From: an uncultured Bacteroidaceae bacterium
GTDB taxonomy: Bacteria > Bacteroidota > Bacteroidia > Bacteroidales > Bacteroidaceae
Reading direction: 5' to 3'
Length of the DNA: 38,682 bases
NCBI GenBank assembly: GCA_939800445.1
Contig: CALNGU010000013.1
Coordinates: 1 to 38,682, forward strand
Positions 1 through 7,436 of the stretch are shown piece by piece. Below the pieces are notes generated by a model. It had not been told where the DNA came from, searched no databases, and saw only the letters and a list, made by a program, of their open reading frames with translations. Both the position numbers and the translations under genes were made by a program. Position 1 is the first letter of the stretch. The number at the start of each line of letters is the position of its first letter.

Positions 1-334
1 CATCCATTATGCCGTGTTCCTTATCTACAATGCGCATATCACCTATTCCCATAGCCATACGGATTCCATATGTTTGGAATAGTTTTTTCTTTTTTGATTC
101 TGCGACAGGGAACGACTTAATGCAACTCTTGATAATTAGGGCAGCTCTAAAGCCATCCTTGGTCGATGGCAACAGGCACTCCATATAATCCCCTTTTATT
201 AGTCTGCCCCAAAATCCGGGAAATCTCTTTTCAAGAATGGAAAATAAATCTTCTATTCTCTGTTTTAACGCAATGGTTTCCTCTATGCACAAAGATGTGG
301 AAGAAACAATATCGGCAGAAATAGCTGCATACAT
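1..334 (-). CDS. SatD-like family protein, 3' end cut by the window edge
   Basis: An open frame of 111 codons starts at ATG 334 and runs off the left edge without a stop. The start is bounded by an in-frame TAG just upstream and by an exact -7 box at 364-371. The N-terminus reads MYAAISADIVSSTSL, followed by a helical stretch, a GRLIKGDYMECL segment and a YGIRMAMGIGDMRIVDKEHG segment. This is the layout I associate with the SatD family (named after the Streptococcus sat operon), common in Bacteroidales but of unsettled function; the G-I-G-D segment recalls nucleotide-cyclase-like folds, which is only an impression. The gene is clearly AT-richer in base and codon use than everything to its right, suggesting a different origin or a region boundary near 430. 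Family assignment is from memory of motifs, so moderate. Confidence 0.55.
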   Translation of the reverse strand, partial: MYAAISADIVSSTSLCIEETIALKQRIEDLFSILEKRFPGFWGRLIKGDYMECLLPSTKDGFRAALIIKSCIKSFPVAESKKKKLFQTYGIRMAMGIGDMRIVDKEHGIMD

Positions 335-363
335 AGATTGACTCTAATTGATTGCCATGAACG

Positions 364-371
364 CAAAAGTA
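364..371 (-). promoter_or_regulatory. -7 box for the SatD-like gene
   Basis: Read on the minus strand this is TACTTTTG, an exact match to the Bacteroidota -7 consensus TAnnTTTG, 30 bp before the ATG at 334. A TGACA-like stretch lies 17 bp further upstream in a plausible -33 position. Confidence 0.5.
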
Positions 372-399
372 CAAATAATATTTCTACCTGTCAGGGGAT

Positions 400-421
400 T
401 TATAAGTTAAATGACTTATAA
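400..421. repeat. perfect 8-bp palindrome TTATAAGT-N6-ACTTATAA
   Basis: The arms at 400-407 and 414-421 are exact complements. The site lies just upstream of the -33 region of the SatD-like promoter and downstream of the permease operon, so it could be an operator or a weak terminator. There is no T-tract long enough to decide. Confidence 0.4.
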
Positions 422-486
422 TGGTCAGACATAAGCAATTCAACTTATTATAACACCATCGTATGCCACCGCCCGCGCCACGCCGC

Positions 487-1545
487 CTAATTGGTCTTCT
501 TGTAGCTCACTATCGCCCAGGCATAGAAGACAACGGCGAATGCCATCATGACCAGCAGGTTGGGAAGCAGGTAGGCGAAGTCGGAACCTTTCATATAGAC
601 CGTGCGCATCACCTCTATGAAATAGCGGAACGGGTTGAACATCGTGACGACCTGCGCCCACCCCGGCATACTGGCGATGGGGGTGAACAGGCCGCTCATG
701 AGAATCAGCACGAGGATGAAAAACAACATGACGAACATTGATTGCTGCATCGTCGCCGAATAGTTGGAGATGATCAGCCCCAAACCCGACATGAGGAAGA
801 TGAAGATGATGCTGGCAAGATAGATCATCGCCACGCTCCCGACCGGCACGATGCCATAGACGAGCCAGGCGAGAGCCATGCCGATGGTCAGTTCGAGAAG
901 CCCGATGACCCAGTAGGGGATGAGCTTCCCAAGGATGAAGACGACACGCGGCACGGGGCTGACGTTCATCTGCTCGATAGTGCCGGTCTCTTTCTCCCCC
1001 ACGATGTTGAGGCAGGGCAGGAAACCGCAGATGAGCACGAGGATTATGGAGATGAGCGCGGGCACCATGAACTGCTTGTAGTCAAGGTAGGGGTTATATT
1101 TGTAGACGACCGACACCGGCCCCGCGTCACCCATGACAAGGCTCGTCATGTAGGATGCGCCGAGCGACCCCTTCATCCCGTCGGTGGCGTTGGCGGTGAT
1201 GGCGAGACCAGGCCTGCCGCCCTCGGCAAGCGCGGATGCATAGCCACGGGGAATCTCGACGATCATGTCAGCCCGCCCGGCCTCGACCTCGGCGAGTGCC
1301 TGCGAGTAGGACTGCCCGTCGCCGGTGACGATGAAGTATTCGGACGCGTCCATCCTCTCGACCAGCCGCCGCGAGGGAGTGCTGAAGTCGTTGTCAACCA
1401 CCTCGACACGGACATCAGTGACCTCCATCGTCGCCGCCCACGGCAGGAGCAACAGCAACATACAGGGGAAGATGACGATGAGGCGCGGGATGAAAGCGTT
1501 GCGCGCTATCTGTTTGAATTCCTTTTCCAGCAGGTATCTGAGCAT
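487..1545 (-). CDS. ABC-2 type transporter permease (second permease of the operon)
   Basis: 352 aa, close to the usual size of ABC2_membrane_3 permeases (YhhJ/YbhR type). One N-terminal membrane segment at about 20-40 is followed by a periplasmic domain at about 45-165 and five hydrophobic segments to the C-terminus. A GEKETGTIEQMNVSPV segment before the helical bundle is the conserved cytoplasmic loop of this family. Such permeases pair with a second permease, an ATPase and an HlyD-like adaptor to export drugs or lipophilic compounds. It starts 12 bp after the stop of the first permease, so the two are co-transcribed. No ATPase lies in the operon, so the energy source must be elsewhere. Substrate unknown. 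Confidence 0.85.
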   Translation of the reverse strand: MLRYLLEKEFKQIARNAFIPRLIVIFPCMLLLLLPWAATMEVTDVRVEVVDNDFSTPSRRLVERMDASEYFIVTGDGQSYSQALAEVEAGRADMIVEIPRGYASALAEGGRPGLAITANATDGMKGSLGASYMTSLVMGDAGPVSVVYKYNPYLDYKQFMVPALISIILVLICGFLPCLNIVGEKETGTIEQMNVSPVPRVVFILGKLIPYWVIGLLELTIGMALAWLVYGIVPVGSVAMIYLASIIFIFLMSGLGLIISNYSATMQQSMFVMLFFILVLILMSGLFTPIASMPGWAQVVTMFNPFRYFIEVMRTVYMKGSDFAYLLPNLLVMMAFAVVFYAWAIVSYKKTN

Positions 1546-1557
1546 GGCGCACCCTCC

Positions 1558-2661
1558 CTATTCAAGACGTTGTTTGAGCAATTTCCCGCTGGCGGCAAGG
1601 AGCAAAGCGGCCATGCCGAGCAGGATGAAGAAGTCACGTGCCACCACGGCGAACCCCGCACCCTCGATCATGACGTGGCGCACGGCATCGATGTACCACC
1701 GTGCAGGGATGATGCACGAAATCCATTGCAGGAACTCGGGCATACTCTCCAACGGGAATATCATCCCCGACAGGAGCATCGTGGGCATCATCAGCCCCAT
1801 GCCCGAGACGAGCATGGCCGCCACCTGGCTCGATGTCAGGCATGAGATGAGCAACCCCAGTGCCAAAGTGACGAGGATGAACACCAGCGAGACACCGAAC
1901 AACAACCACAGGCTGCCGTTGACAGGCACCTTGAGCACGGTGACTGACAGCAAAAGGATGGTCAGCAGGTTGACAAACGACAGGATGAAGTAGGGGACGG
2001 CCTTGGCGACCAGTATGGTGGCAGTCCCCACGGGCGAGGCAAGCAGGGGTTCCATCGTGCCGGTCTCCTTCTCCCTCACGATGGAGATGGATGTCATCAT
2101 CGCGCACAGCAGCATCAGGATGAGGCCCATCACGCCCGGCACGAAGTTGAACGCGCTCTTCATCTGCGGGTTGTGCAGCATCTTGACCTTGATGTCGGCG
2201 GCAGCGGCCGTGGGCGCAATCCCCGTCTTGCCGGCAAGCGACATCGACACCACCGACGAGAGATAGCCGGCACGCGACAACGCGGCGTTGGGGTCGGTGG
2301 CATCGGCTATGATTTGCGCCGAGGCGTCGCCCTTGACAAGGCGTGCGGCGAAGTGGTCGGGCAGGAGGATGGCGATGTCGGTCTCGCCCCGGCCGAACAT
2401 CTCATCGACCCCGGCGTGCGAGCGTCTGAACGCCACGACATCAAAGTAGCTGCTCGCATCGACATCATCGGCGAGCCGCATGACAGACGTGTCCACCGTG
2501 GGGCTGAAGATGGCCACACGCACGTCCTTGACATCGGTGGATATGGCAAAGCCGAAAAGGATGATCTGCAGCACGGGTATGCCCAGCAGTATCAGCATCG
2601 TGCGCTTGTCGCGCAGGATGTGCAGGAACTCCTTCTTGACGAATTGCAGAAAACGCCTCAT
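1558..2661 (-). CDS. ABC-2 type transporter permease (first permease of the operon)
   Basis: 367 aa, related to but distinct from its downstream partner. The N-terminus carries KKEFLHILRDKRTMLILLGI, typical of the YbhS/YhhJ permease group. Membrane segment one at about 22-42 is followed by a periplasmic domain, the REKETGTMEPLLASPV loop near residue 195 and a hydrophobic C-terminal bundle. It begins 18 bp after the adaptor gene, in the order adaptor, permease, permease. Two permeases plausibly form a heterodimer in the inner membrane. The usual ATP-binding subunit, often fused or adjacent in this family, is missing from the window. Confidence 0.85.
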   Translation of the reverse strand: MRRFLQFVKKEFLHILRDKRTMLILLGIPVLQIILFGFAISTDVKDVRVAIFSPTVDTSVMRLADDVDASSYFDVVAFRRSHAGVDEMFGRGETDIAILLPDHFAARLVKGDASAQIIADATDPNAALSRAGYLSSVVSMSLAGKTGIAPTAAAADIKVKMLHNPQMKSAFNFVPGVMGLILMLLCAMMTSISIVREKETGTMEPLLASPVGTATILVAKAVPYFILSFVNLLTILLLSVTVLKVPVNGSLWLLFGVSLVFILVTLALGLLISCLTSSQVAAMLVSGMGLMMPTMLLSGMIFPLESMPEFLQWISCIIPARWYIDAVRHVMIEGAGFAVVARDFFILLGMAALLLAASGKLLKQRLE

Positions 2662-2679
2662 ACCACCGCCTCCAGAGCA

Positions 2680-3630
2680 TCAGAACTTCACCTCGCCGAA
2701 CATCCCCAGCTTGAGGTAGCCGTCGTTCCTCACCCTCACCTTGACGGCATAGACGAGGTTGGCACGCTCGTCGTCGGTAAGTATCGTCTTGGGCGTGAAC
2801 TCCGACTGCTGCGAAATCCACGACACGCGGCCGCCATACTCCCTGCGACGCCCGTCGCCATAGTCGGCGAAGAGACGCACGCTGTCCCCCAGCTGCACGT
2901 CAAAGAGCTGCGCCGAGGTGAGGTAGGCACGCAACTCCAGCACCGTCAGGTCGGCGACCTTGAAAAGCGGCTTGCCGACGGTCGCCATCTCGCCGCATTC
3001 GGCATACTGCTCCAGCACCGTGCCGTTGACAGGCGAGGCGATGAGGGACTTGGCAATCTGGTCCTCGACCTGCAACACCTGCAGGCGGATGGACGACGAC
3101 TGGTTGTCGATGCTCGCGTTGCCCCGCGTCAGCGACGACAGCTGCGCGGCGAGCTGGTCCTCAAGCACGTTGACCAGCGACGCGGCATCGTCCAATTGCT
3201 TCTGCGTCGCCGCGTCGTCGGCCAGCAACCTCTCGACCCTCTGCAACTCGTGCCGCGCCGTGGCGAGCTGCTGCCTGGTGGCCGCTATCTGCTTGTCCAC
3301 GTCGTTTTTGCCCGCATCGAGCGACTCCGCGCTGGCGATGAGCTGGAGCTTCCGCAAGTGCAGTTGCACGGTGTCAACCGCACCGATGACTTCACCGGCA
3401 CGGACGGTCGTGCCCTCCTCGATGTCAAGTGCGGTCAGGCGGCCGTTGGCCTCGGCCGAGACCGTCACCTCCGTCGCCTCAAACGTGCCAGTGGCATCAA
3501 AGTCGTCGTCCCCCCCGCCGCACGACACGAGCGCGGCCATCGCCGCAAATGCCGCCGCGACCGTGATTCTCAGCCTCCCGCCTGCGGTCATGCCGCGCAC
3601 GGGACTGTGTGGTTGCTTGTTGTGGTCCAT
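2680..3630 (-). CDS. HlyD-family membrane fusion protein, predicted lipoprotein
   Basis: 316 aa. A hydrophobic N-terminal segment ends in a lipobox with Cys37 (LVSCGGG), so the adaptor is probably lipid-anchored. A biotinyl-lipoyl-like half motif follows (GTFEATEVTVSAEANGRL, about 48-65), then an alpha-helical hairpin at about 95-180 rich in Q/L/A/D, the second lipoyl half (IASPVNGTVLEQY) and a C-terminal beta-barrel. This is the YhiI/HlyD architecture that bridges an inner-membrane transporter to an outer-membrane channel. Met14 is an alternative start, but the -7 box at 3657-3664 favours 3630. First gene of the operon; no TolC-like gene is adjacent. Confidence 0.88.
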   Translation of the reverse strand: MDHNKQPHSPVRGMTAGGRLRITVAAAFAAMAALVSCGGGDDDFDATGTFEATEVTVSAEANGRLTALDIEEGTTVRAGEVIGAVDTVQLHLRKLQLIASAESLDAGKNDVDKQIAATRQQLATARHELQRVERLLADDAATQKQLDDAASLVNVLEDQLAAQLSSLTRGNASIDNQSSSIRLQVLQVEDQIAKSLIASPVNGTVLEQYAECGEMATVGKPLFKVADLTVLELRAYLTSAQLFDVQLGDSVRLFADYGDGRRREYGGRVSWISQQSEFTPKTILTDDERANLVYAVKVRVRNDGYLKLGMFGEVKF

Positions 3631-3656
3631 ACGTCGTAAGCTATATGTCTATACCG

Positions 3657-3664
3657 CAAAAATA
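3657..3664 (-). promoter_or_regulatory. -7 box of the adaptor/permease operon
   Basis: Minus-strand TATTTTTG matches TAnnTTTG exactly and lies 27 bp before the start codon at 3630, the usual spacing for short Bacteroidota leaders. Confidence 0.55.
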
Positions 3665-3700
3665 ACTTTTACAGCCGCACGCCGCTAACAGGAGGGGCAC

Positions 3701-3900
3701 AAAATCGCACCACCCCGCACAAAACTTGCACCCCGCCAGGCACAAACTTGCAAGAGGTCAGACGAGAAACAAAAACAAAACTTCTGTTTATATATTCAGA
3801 AGTTTTGAATATTAAAACAAAACTTTTGTTTTTACTTATCGTCTGACGACAATAGAGTTTTCCCCAGACATAATGCGGCTTCACGCCTGGCGGGGCGCAA
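3701..3900. repeat. 21-22-bp periodic repeat and nested palindrome element (copy A)
   Basis: The gene-free stretch 3631-3999 is largely this element. GC-rich units starting AAAATCGCA (3701), AAACTTGCA (3722) and AAACTTGCA (3744) are 21 and 22 bp apart. An AT-rich core follows with three 21-bp units at 3777, 3798 and 3819. Inverted arms bracket the core: GTCAGACGA at 3757-3765 against TCGTCTGAC at 3839-3847 (perfect), and an outer 16-bp pair at 3726-3741 and 3885-3900 matching at 15 positions. The core also holds the hairpin CTTCTG...CAGAAG (3781-3802) and the palindrome AAAACAAAA-C-TTTTGTTTT (3814-3832). The same design recurs near 19.3 kb. Role unknown. Confidence 0.75.
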
Positions 3901-3950
3901 ATCAGCGTCCGACGCGCCCGGGGTTGCGCCATGCCTGCGGGGAAAAGAAA

Positions 3951-3974
3951 GCCGGGACGCGGAGGCGTCCCGGC
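3951..3974 (-). terminator. intrinsic terminator of the 4000-4845 lipoprotein gene
   Basis: A perfect 10-bp stem (GCCGGGACGC, 4-nt loop, GCGTCCCGGC) lies 26 bp beyond the stop codon. On the minus strand it is followed by TTTCTTTT. Confidence 0.75.
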
Positions 3975-3999
3975 GGTGGGAGGATTGGGGGGTGGGCTA

Positions 4000-4845
4000 T
4001 TAAAAGGTCATATTGAATTCTGAAGACACAAAACCAGATATGACATAACGTCCATCGCTGTTTTTCTCCACTTCGACATATGTGAAATTAAGCCAATCGT
4101 TTTCGGGGGCATTCGGGCGATAGGTCACGAGGAATTGGTTTTCATCGGAGAGTTGCTCCACCTCCACTGTCTCAAGTGAAATGTACTCGAAATCCCGAGC
4201 GCTGATAAGCAAGTCATATCCACTGATGACCCCATCGGTGTATGTTAACACGTACTCATAGTGACTGCGTGCATATTCACTCAAATATTTATTCCTCAAA
4301 TCGCTCAACTTGGACTCAAGATCCTTAGGATACTGGCAATACCAATAGAGGTATGCGTCATAGAATGTCTCCACAAATTCCTTTGCCGAGCTTGTGTCGT
4401 CAACCTGCGGCACTTCTTCATCCTTGGGCGCAATCATTTCGTCGCCCCAGCGGTCGTCTGGGGAGACGTAGGTAATCTTAAAACTTTCATCCACCATTTC
4501 TGCCTTTAAGTTTGCAATCGCTTTTCCGCCAAGGCCGTCATTCCATACAGTACGATACCATCCTCCACCCAGATTTTCCACCTTTTCTGGTAATTGGGCA
4601 TCATACGGTACACCACCAAAGAGGGCATCAAATCCCGTACTGTTAAGTTTCTCATTTAATCCCGGTGTGAGATACTTCTTCAGAACTATACCCGGTTTCA
4701 CCTGTCTCGCCCACACATTATTATCAAGAGAGGCTTCACTTAAAGCCTTATAGAACTCTGCCACCTGCCCACTCAAGTCCTCCTCTTGCTGTTTGCACGA
4801 AAAAAGCCCCGCCACGACCAACAGGGGGATGATGATACGTTTCAT
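4000..4845 (-). CDS. predicted lipoprotein with two DUF3828-like halves
   Basis: 281 aa. The N-terminus MKRIIIPLLVVAGLFSCKQQ is a lipoprotein signal with Cys17. The mature part appears to hold two related units, each opening with a helix (QVAEFYKALSEASLDN near 27; KEFVETFYDAYLYWYCQYP near 160), then a helix ending in KYL, then a strand-rich part with GWYRTVWNDG or VTYRPNAPEN. This resembles the NTF2-like DUF3828 fold of Bacteroidales lipoproteins. No catalytic residues are evident, so the role is unknown; such domains often bind small ligands in the periplasm. Monocistronic: own -7 box at 4871-4878 and own terminator at 3951-3974. Confidence 0.7.
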   Translation of the reverse strand: MKRIIIPLLVVAGLFSCKQQEEDLSGQVAEFYKALSEASLDNNVWARQVKPGIVLKKYLTPGLNEKLNSTGFDALFGGVPYDAQLPEKVENLGGGWYRTVWNDGLGGKAIANLKAEMVDESFKITYVSPDDRWGDEMIAPKDEEVPQVDDTSSAKEFVETFYDAYLYWYCQYPKDLESKLSDLRNKYLSEYARSHYEYVLTYTDGVISGYDLLISARDFEYISLETVEVEQLSDENQFLVTYRPNAPENDWLNFTYVEVEKNSDGRYVISGFVSSEFNMTF

Positions 4846-4870
4846 ACGCGAATGTTTATGGTTTCGCCCC

Positions 4871-4878
4871 CAAAGTTA
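4871..4878 (-). promoter_or_regulatory. -7 box of the DUF3828-like lipoprotein gene
   Basis: Minus-strand TAACTTTG is an exact TAnnTTTG match 26 bp upstream of the ATG at 4845. Confidence 0.55.
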
Positions 4879-4906
4879 GTCGTGGCGTGACTTTTCGTTC
4901 ACGCCG

Positions 4907-4931
4907 GGCTTGGTCCAAGATGGTCCAAGCC
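4907..4931 (-). terminator. hairpin after the GEVED protein gene
   Basis: The 11-bp arms at 4907-4917 and 4921-4931 (GGCTTGGTCCA / TGGTCCAAGCC) match at 10 positions around a 3-nt loop, 12 bp past the stop codon. There is no clear T-tract, so termination is inferred from position only. Confidence 0.5.
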
Positions 4932-4943
4932 TGCCGTTTGTGC

Positions 4944-7214
4944 TTACTTCACAAACTTGATGTCCTTGCCGCCGACCTTAGCGACATAGACGCCGTCGGG
5001 CAATGCGGCCACCGACACGGCCGACACGCCGTCGAGGCGTGCAAGGCGGACGCCGTTGACATCATATATCTCGACGCTTGCGGCATCGCCGGCGTAGAGT
5101 GTCTCGGCCGCGCTGTCATAGTAGGCAGCCGCCCCGGCGACAGCCTCGATGTCCGAGAGATCAGTGACCTCGACTGTCAGCACGGTGGGTTCGGTGATTG
5201 CGCCGATGTAGTTGTAGTCGGCATCGCCGTCCTCATGCTCCAGCTCGACCGGGGTGTCGTTGACGCTGAGCCCGACCTTGATGTTGTTGTTTTCAGGGTC
5301 GATGTTGGTGATTGTGATTTGGTATTCCTCGCCTTCCCTCAAGTCGGTCTCGCCTGTGAGGTCTTCATCGGCCGTGAAGACATAGACATCCACGAGTTCA
5401 GCCCCGTCGCCTGTCACTGTCCAGCTCAAGGGGTAGTAGTTGATGATGTCGGCATTGACGACGATGCTGGTGGCATCCTCGACCGTGCCGGTGTAGGTGA
5501 AGTTGCCCGTCTCGGGGTCGAGTGTGAGCTCCTGCTCGCGGTCATTGATGGTCAAGGTCAGCTCGATCGGGTCGGTGGCGTTGGCCATGTCAACGCTGAC
5601 GGTGTACTCGGTGTCCATGTTGACCAGCGCGCCGCTCTCCACCTCGCCGTCAGCCGTCGAGACAGTCACTGCCACCTGGTCGGCAGCGTCGCCAGTGACC
5701 TGGTAGCTGATGCCATAGCTCACGGGGTAGATCATGATGTTGAAGTCGTAGGCGATGCCGTTCCTCAACTCGCTGTGCAGGTCGTTGAAGACCTTTGATG
5801 CCCAGTCGTCAGAGTAGGGGTTGGGGGCCATGTAGACCACCCTCATGCGGTAAGAGCCGGGCTGTGTGCCATCGGGCACTGAGAATGTCCTCGACCAGCC
5901 GTCCTCGATGCTGCCGTTGGGGTCGCCAAAGTTGTTGTCGCCGTTGCCGTTGCCTACGCCCTCGTAAACCTCGCCCTCATCATCGAAGTCGAAGTCGTTG
6001 TTCCAGTCGATGAACGCTGCCTGGCGTGTCCACACGAGCTCCGGTTCGCAAGTCTCCGTCCTGCCGCTGTGCTCGTAGATGATGTTCTGGTTGTAGGTTT
6101 TGAACTTCAACGTGAACGCCTCAACGCCTTGGTCCATCATGATGGGCAGCGCGGTCTTGTCGATGACTGCACCTTCCTCCTGTACCTCGTGCAATGTGGT
6201 GTAGGGGGTGAATGGCAGTTCGGCCTCGTCGGTTATGGTGAACATTGTCATGGTCGTCACCCTGTCGCCGCTCGTGCTGACCTCGCTCAGATAGCGGTTC
6301 TGCTGGCTCAAACCGACCTCGTAGTAGCGTGTCATGACGGGATAGTCCAATTCCTTGAACTGTGCCACGAGGCTCAGGTCATCCTGCCCGTCGTAGATGT
6401 AGGGGTTGCGGTAGCTGACCACCGTCTCCTCATCGTCGGCTGACACCCAACGGTAGAACATATAGCCCTCGGCTGCCGTCGCGTTGAGCGTCACCGCCAC
6501 GCCTTTGTCAACCTGAGCCGTCGTGCCGCTCTGCCCCTCGATTGAGACAGAACCCATGGTGTCGTCAGCCGAAGCGACAGTCACCGTCTTGTTGCTTTCT
6601 GCCGAACCGTAAGTGAAGGGGTAGAAGAACCAACCCGAGCTGGTCGCCTCGTCTCCTTTCCACAACGTGATGTGGTACAGACCATCTTTATAGGAATTGT
6701 CGGTATAGTTCATGGCATTCATGTAGGACCCAGTCCTGACATCTTGCAAGATGTACTGCCCCTCGACGGTGTTTGCCACTCCCGTCGAGATGGAAGTCAT
6801 CAGGTGCAACGTCGTGCCACCCTCAGACATCGTGATGTGCTTATTACTGCCATTGGCCACTTCGCTGCCGACGTTGACCCTCAATCCGCCGTTGCAGCTG
6901 ACGAGGTAGATGTTGCCGTTGCCTGCGTCCTCAAGCCTCCAGAGCAGTGTCGCGTTGACAGTTTCCTCTGTCAACCCGGACAGATGCTGTTCTGTCACCA
7001 ACTCCTGGCCGTCGTACTTCATGAAACGGCTCTCCCTGCCGTCACCTGCGGCGGGATTGGTTGACATGATTGCGTACCACTGCGGAGCTTCCTCCGTACT
7101 CAACTGCGGCTCGACCCATCCTTCAAAGGGTGTCACCTGCGCATTTGCCGTCACGCCCGACATCCCAGCCAGGGTCGCAGCCAGCAAAAGTGAAAGAGTA
7201 AAGTTCTTTTTCAT
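4944..7214 (-). CDS. secreted GEVED/InlB-repeat-like surface protein with type IX-like sorting domain
   Basis: 756 aa. A Sec signal peptide (about 1-25, ending TANAQ) is followed by a beta-rich N-terminal part. A divergent InlB B-repeat-like unit spans about 209-285 (GYMFYRWVSADDEE) and a GEVED domain about 400-490 (AAFIDWNNDFDFDDEGEVYE). Two tandem beta units of about 80 aa follow, opening YGISYQVTGDAADQV and YPLSWTVTGDGAELV. The last 70 residues form a C-terminal sorting domain (VEIYDVNGVRLARLDG, DGVYVAKVGGKDIKFVK), as recognised by type IX secretion in Bacteroidota. Acidic D/N-rich loops in GEVED suggest calcium or carbohydrate binding, by family knowledge. It is probably exported to the cell surface; ligand unknown. 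Confidence 0.78.
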   Translation of the reverse strand: MKKNFTLSLLLAATLAGMSGVTANAQVTPFEGWVEPQLSTEEAPQWYAIMSTNPAAGDGRESRFMKYDGQELVTEQHLSGLTEETVNATLLWRLEDAGNGNIYLVSCNGGLRVNVGSEVANGSNKHITMSEGGTTLHLMTSISTGVANTVEGQYILQDVRTGSYMNAMNYTDNSYKDGLYHITLWKGDEATSSGWFFYPFTYGSAESNKTVTVASADDTMGSVSIEGQSGTTAQVDKGVAVTLNATAAEGYMFYRWVSADDEETVVSYRNPYIYDGQDDLSLVAQFKELDYPVMTRYYEVGLSQQNRYLSEVSTSGDRVTTMTMFTITDEAELPFTPYTTLHEVQEEGAVIDKTALPIMMDQGVEAFTLKFKTYNQNIIYEHSGRTETCEPELVWTRQAAFIDWNNDFDFDDEGEVYEGVGNGNGDNNFGDPNGSIEDGWSRTFSVPDGTQPGSYRMRVVYMAPNPYSDDWASKVFNDLHSELRNGIAYDFNIMIYPVSYGISYQVTGDAADQVAVTVSTADGEVESGALVNMDTEYTVSVDMANATDPIELTLTINDREQELTLDPETGNFTYTGTVEDATSIVVNADIINYYPLSWTVTGDGAELVDVYVFTADEDLTGETDLREGEEYQITITNIDPENNNIKVGLSVNDTPVELEHEDGDADYNYIGAITEPTVLTVEVTDLSDIEAVAGAAAYYDSAAETLYAGDAASVEIYDVNGVRLARLDGVSAVSVAALPDGVYVAKVGGKDIKFVK

Positions 7215-7278
7215 TGTGATTAATTGTTTTGATGTTTATACATAGGTATTTATATGTCTCTCTCGTCTTAGATGGCGC

Positions 7279-7286
7279 GAATATAA
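7279..7286 (-). promoter_or_regulatory. possible -7 box of the GEVED protein gene
   Basis: Minus-strand TATATTCG matches TAnnTTTG at 7 of 8 positions, 65 bp before the ATG at 7214. No better match is closer. Confidence 0.3.
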
Positions 7287-7353
7287 TGAATAGACTCCTC
7301 ACCAAGTGCTAAGCATGGTTAATTGATGCCATGTGAGGCATGGGAAATCTTTT

Positions 7354-7426
7354 TGCGTAAAAAATACGCCGAGATGTTTTGTTGCGTAAGAAGTACGCAT
7401 TATATTTGCTGCGTAATTCTTACGCA
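7354..7426. promoter_or_regulatory. three phased operator palindromes TGCGTA-N5-TACGCA
   Basis: Copies lie at 7354-7370 (last base C instead of A), 7383-7399 (perfect) and 7410-7426 (perfect), with starts 29 and 27 bp apart. Copy two lies between the -33 and -7 boxes and copy three covers the expected transcription start, so bound protein would block transcription. The adjacent Nudix-type regulator is the obvious binder, by analogy with NrtR/AraR autoregulation. Confidence 0.8.
7377..7408 (+). promoter_or_regulatory. promoter of the Nudix regulator/VWA operon
   Basis: TTTTG at 7377-7381 and TATATTTG at 7401-7408 are separated by 19 bp, the classic Bacteroidota -33/-7 arrangement. The start codon is 29 bp downstream of the -7 box. 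The promoter is interleaved with the three operators. Confidence 0.75.
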
Positions 7427-7436
7427 AACATTGGTC

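Noticed and set aside
2173-3639. Long plus-strand open frame opposite the adaptor and permease genes
   Set aside because: It lies antisense across two well-supported genes and shows only composition-driven residues.
3669-3932. Small minus-strand open frame over repeat copy A
   Set aside because: Its residues (KTSEYINRSFVF type) are the in-frame reading of the 21-bp repeat units; no independent coding evidence.
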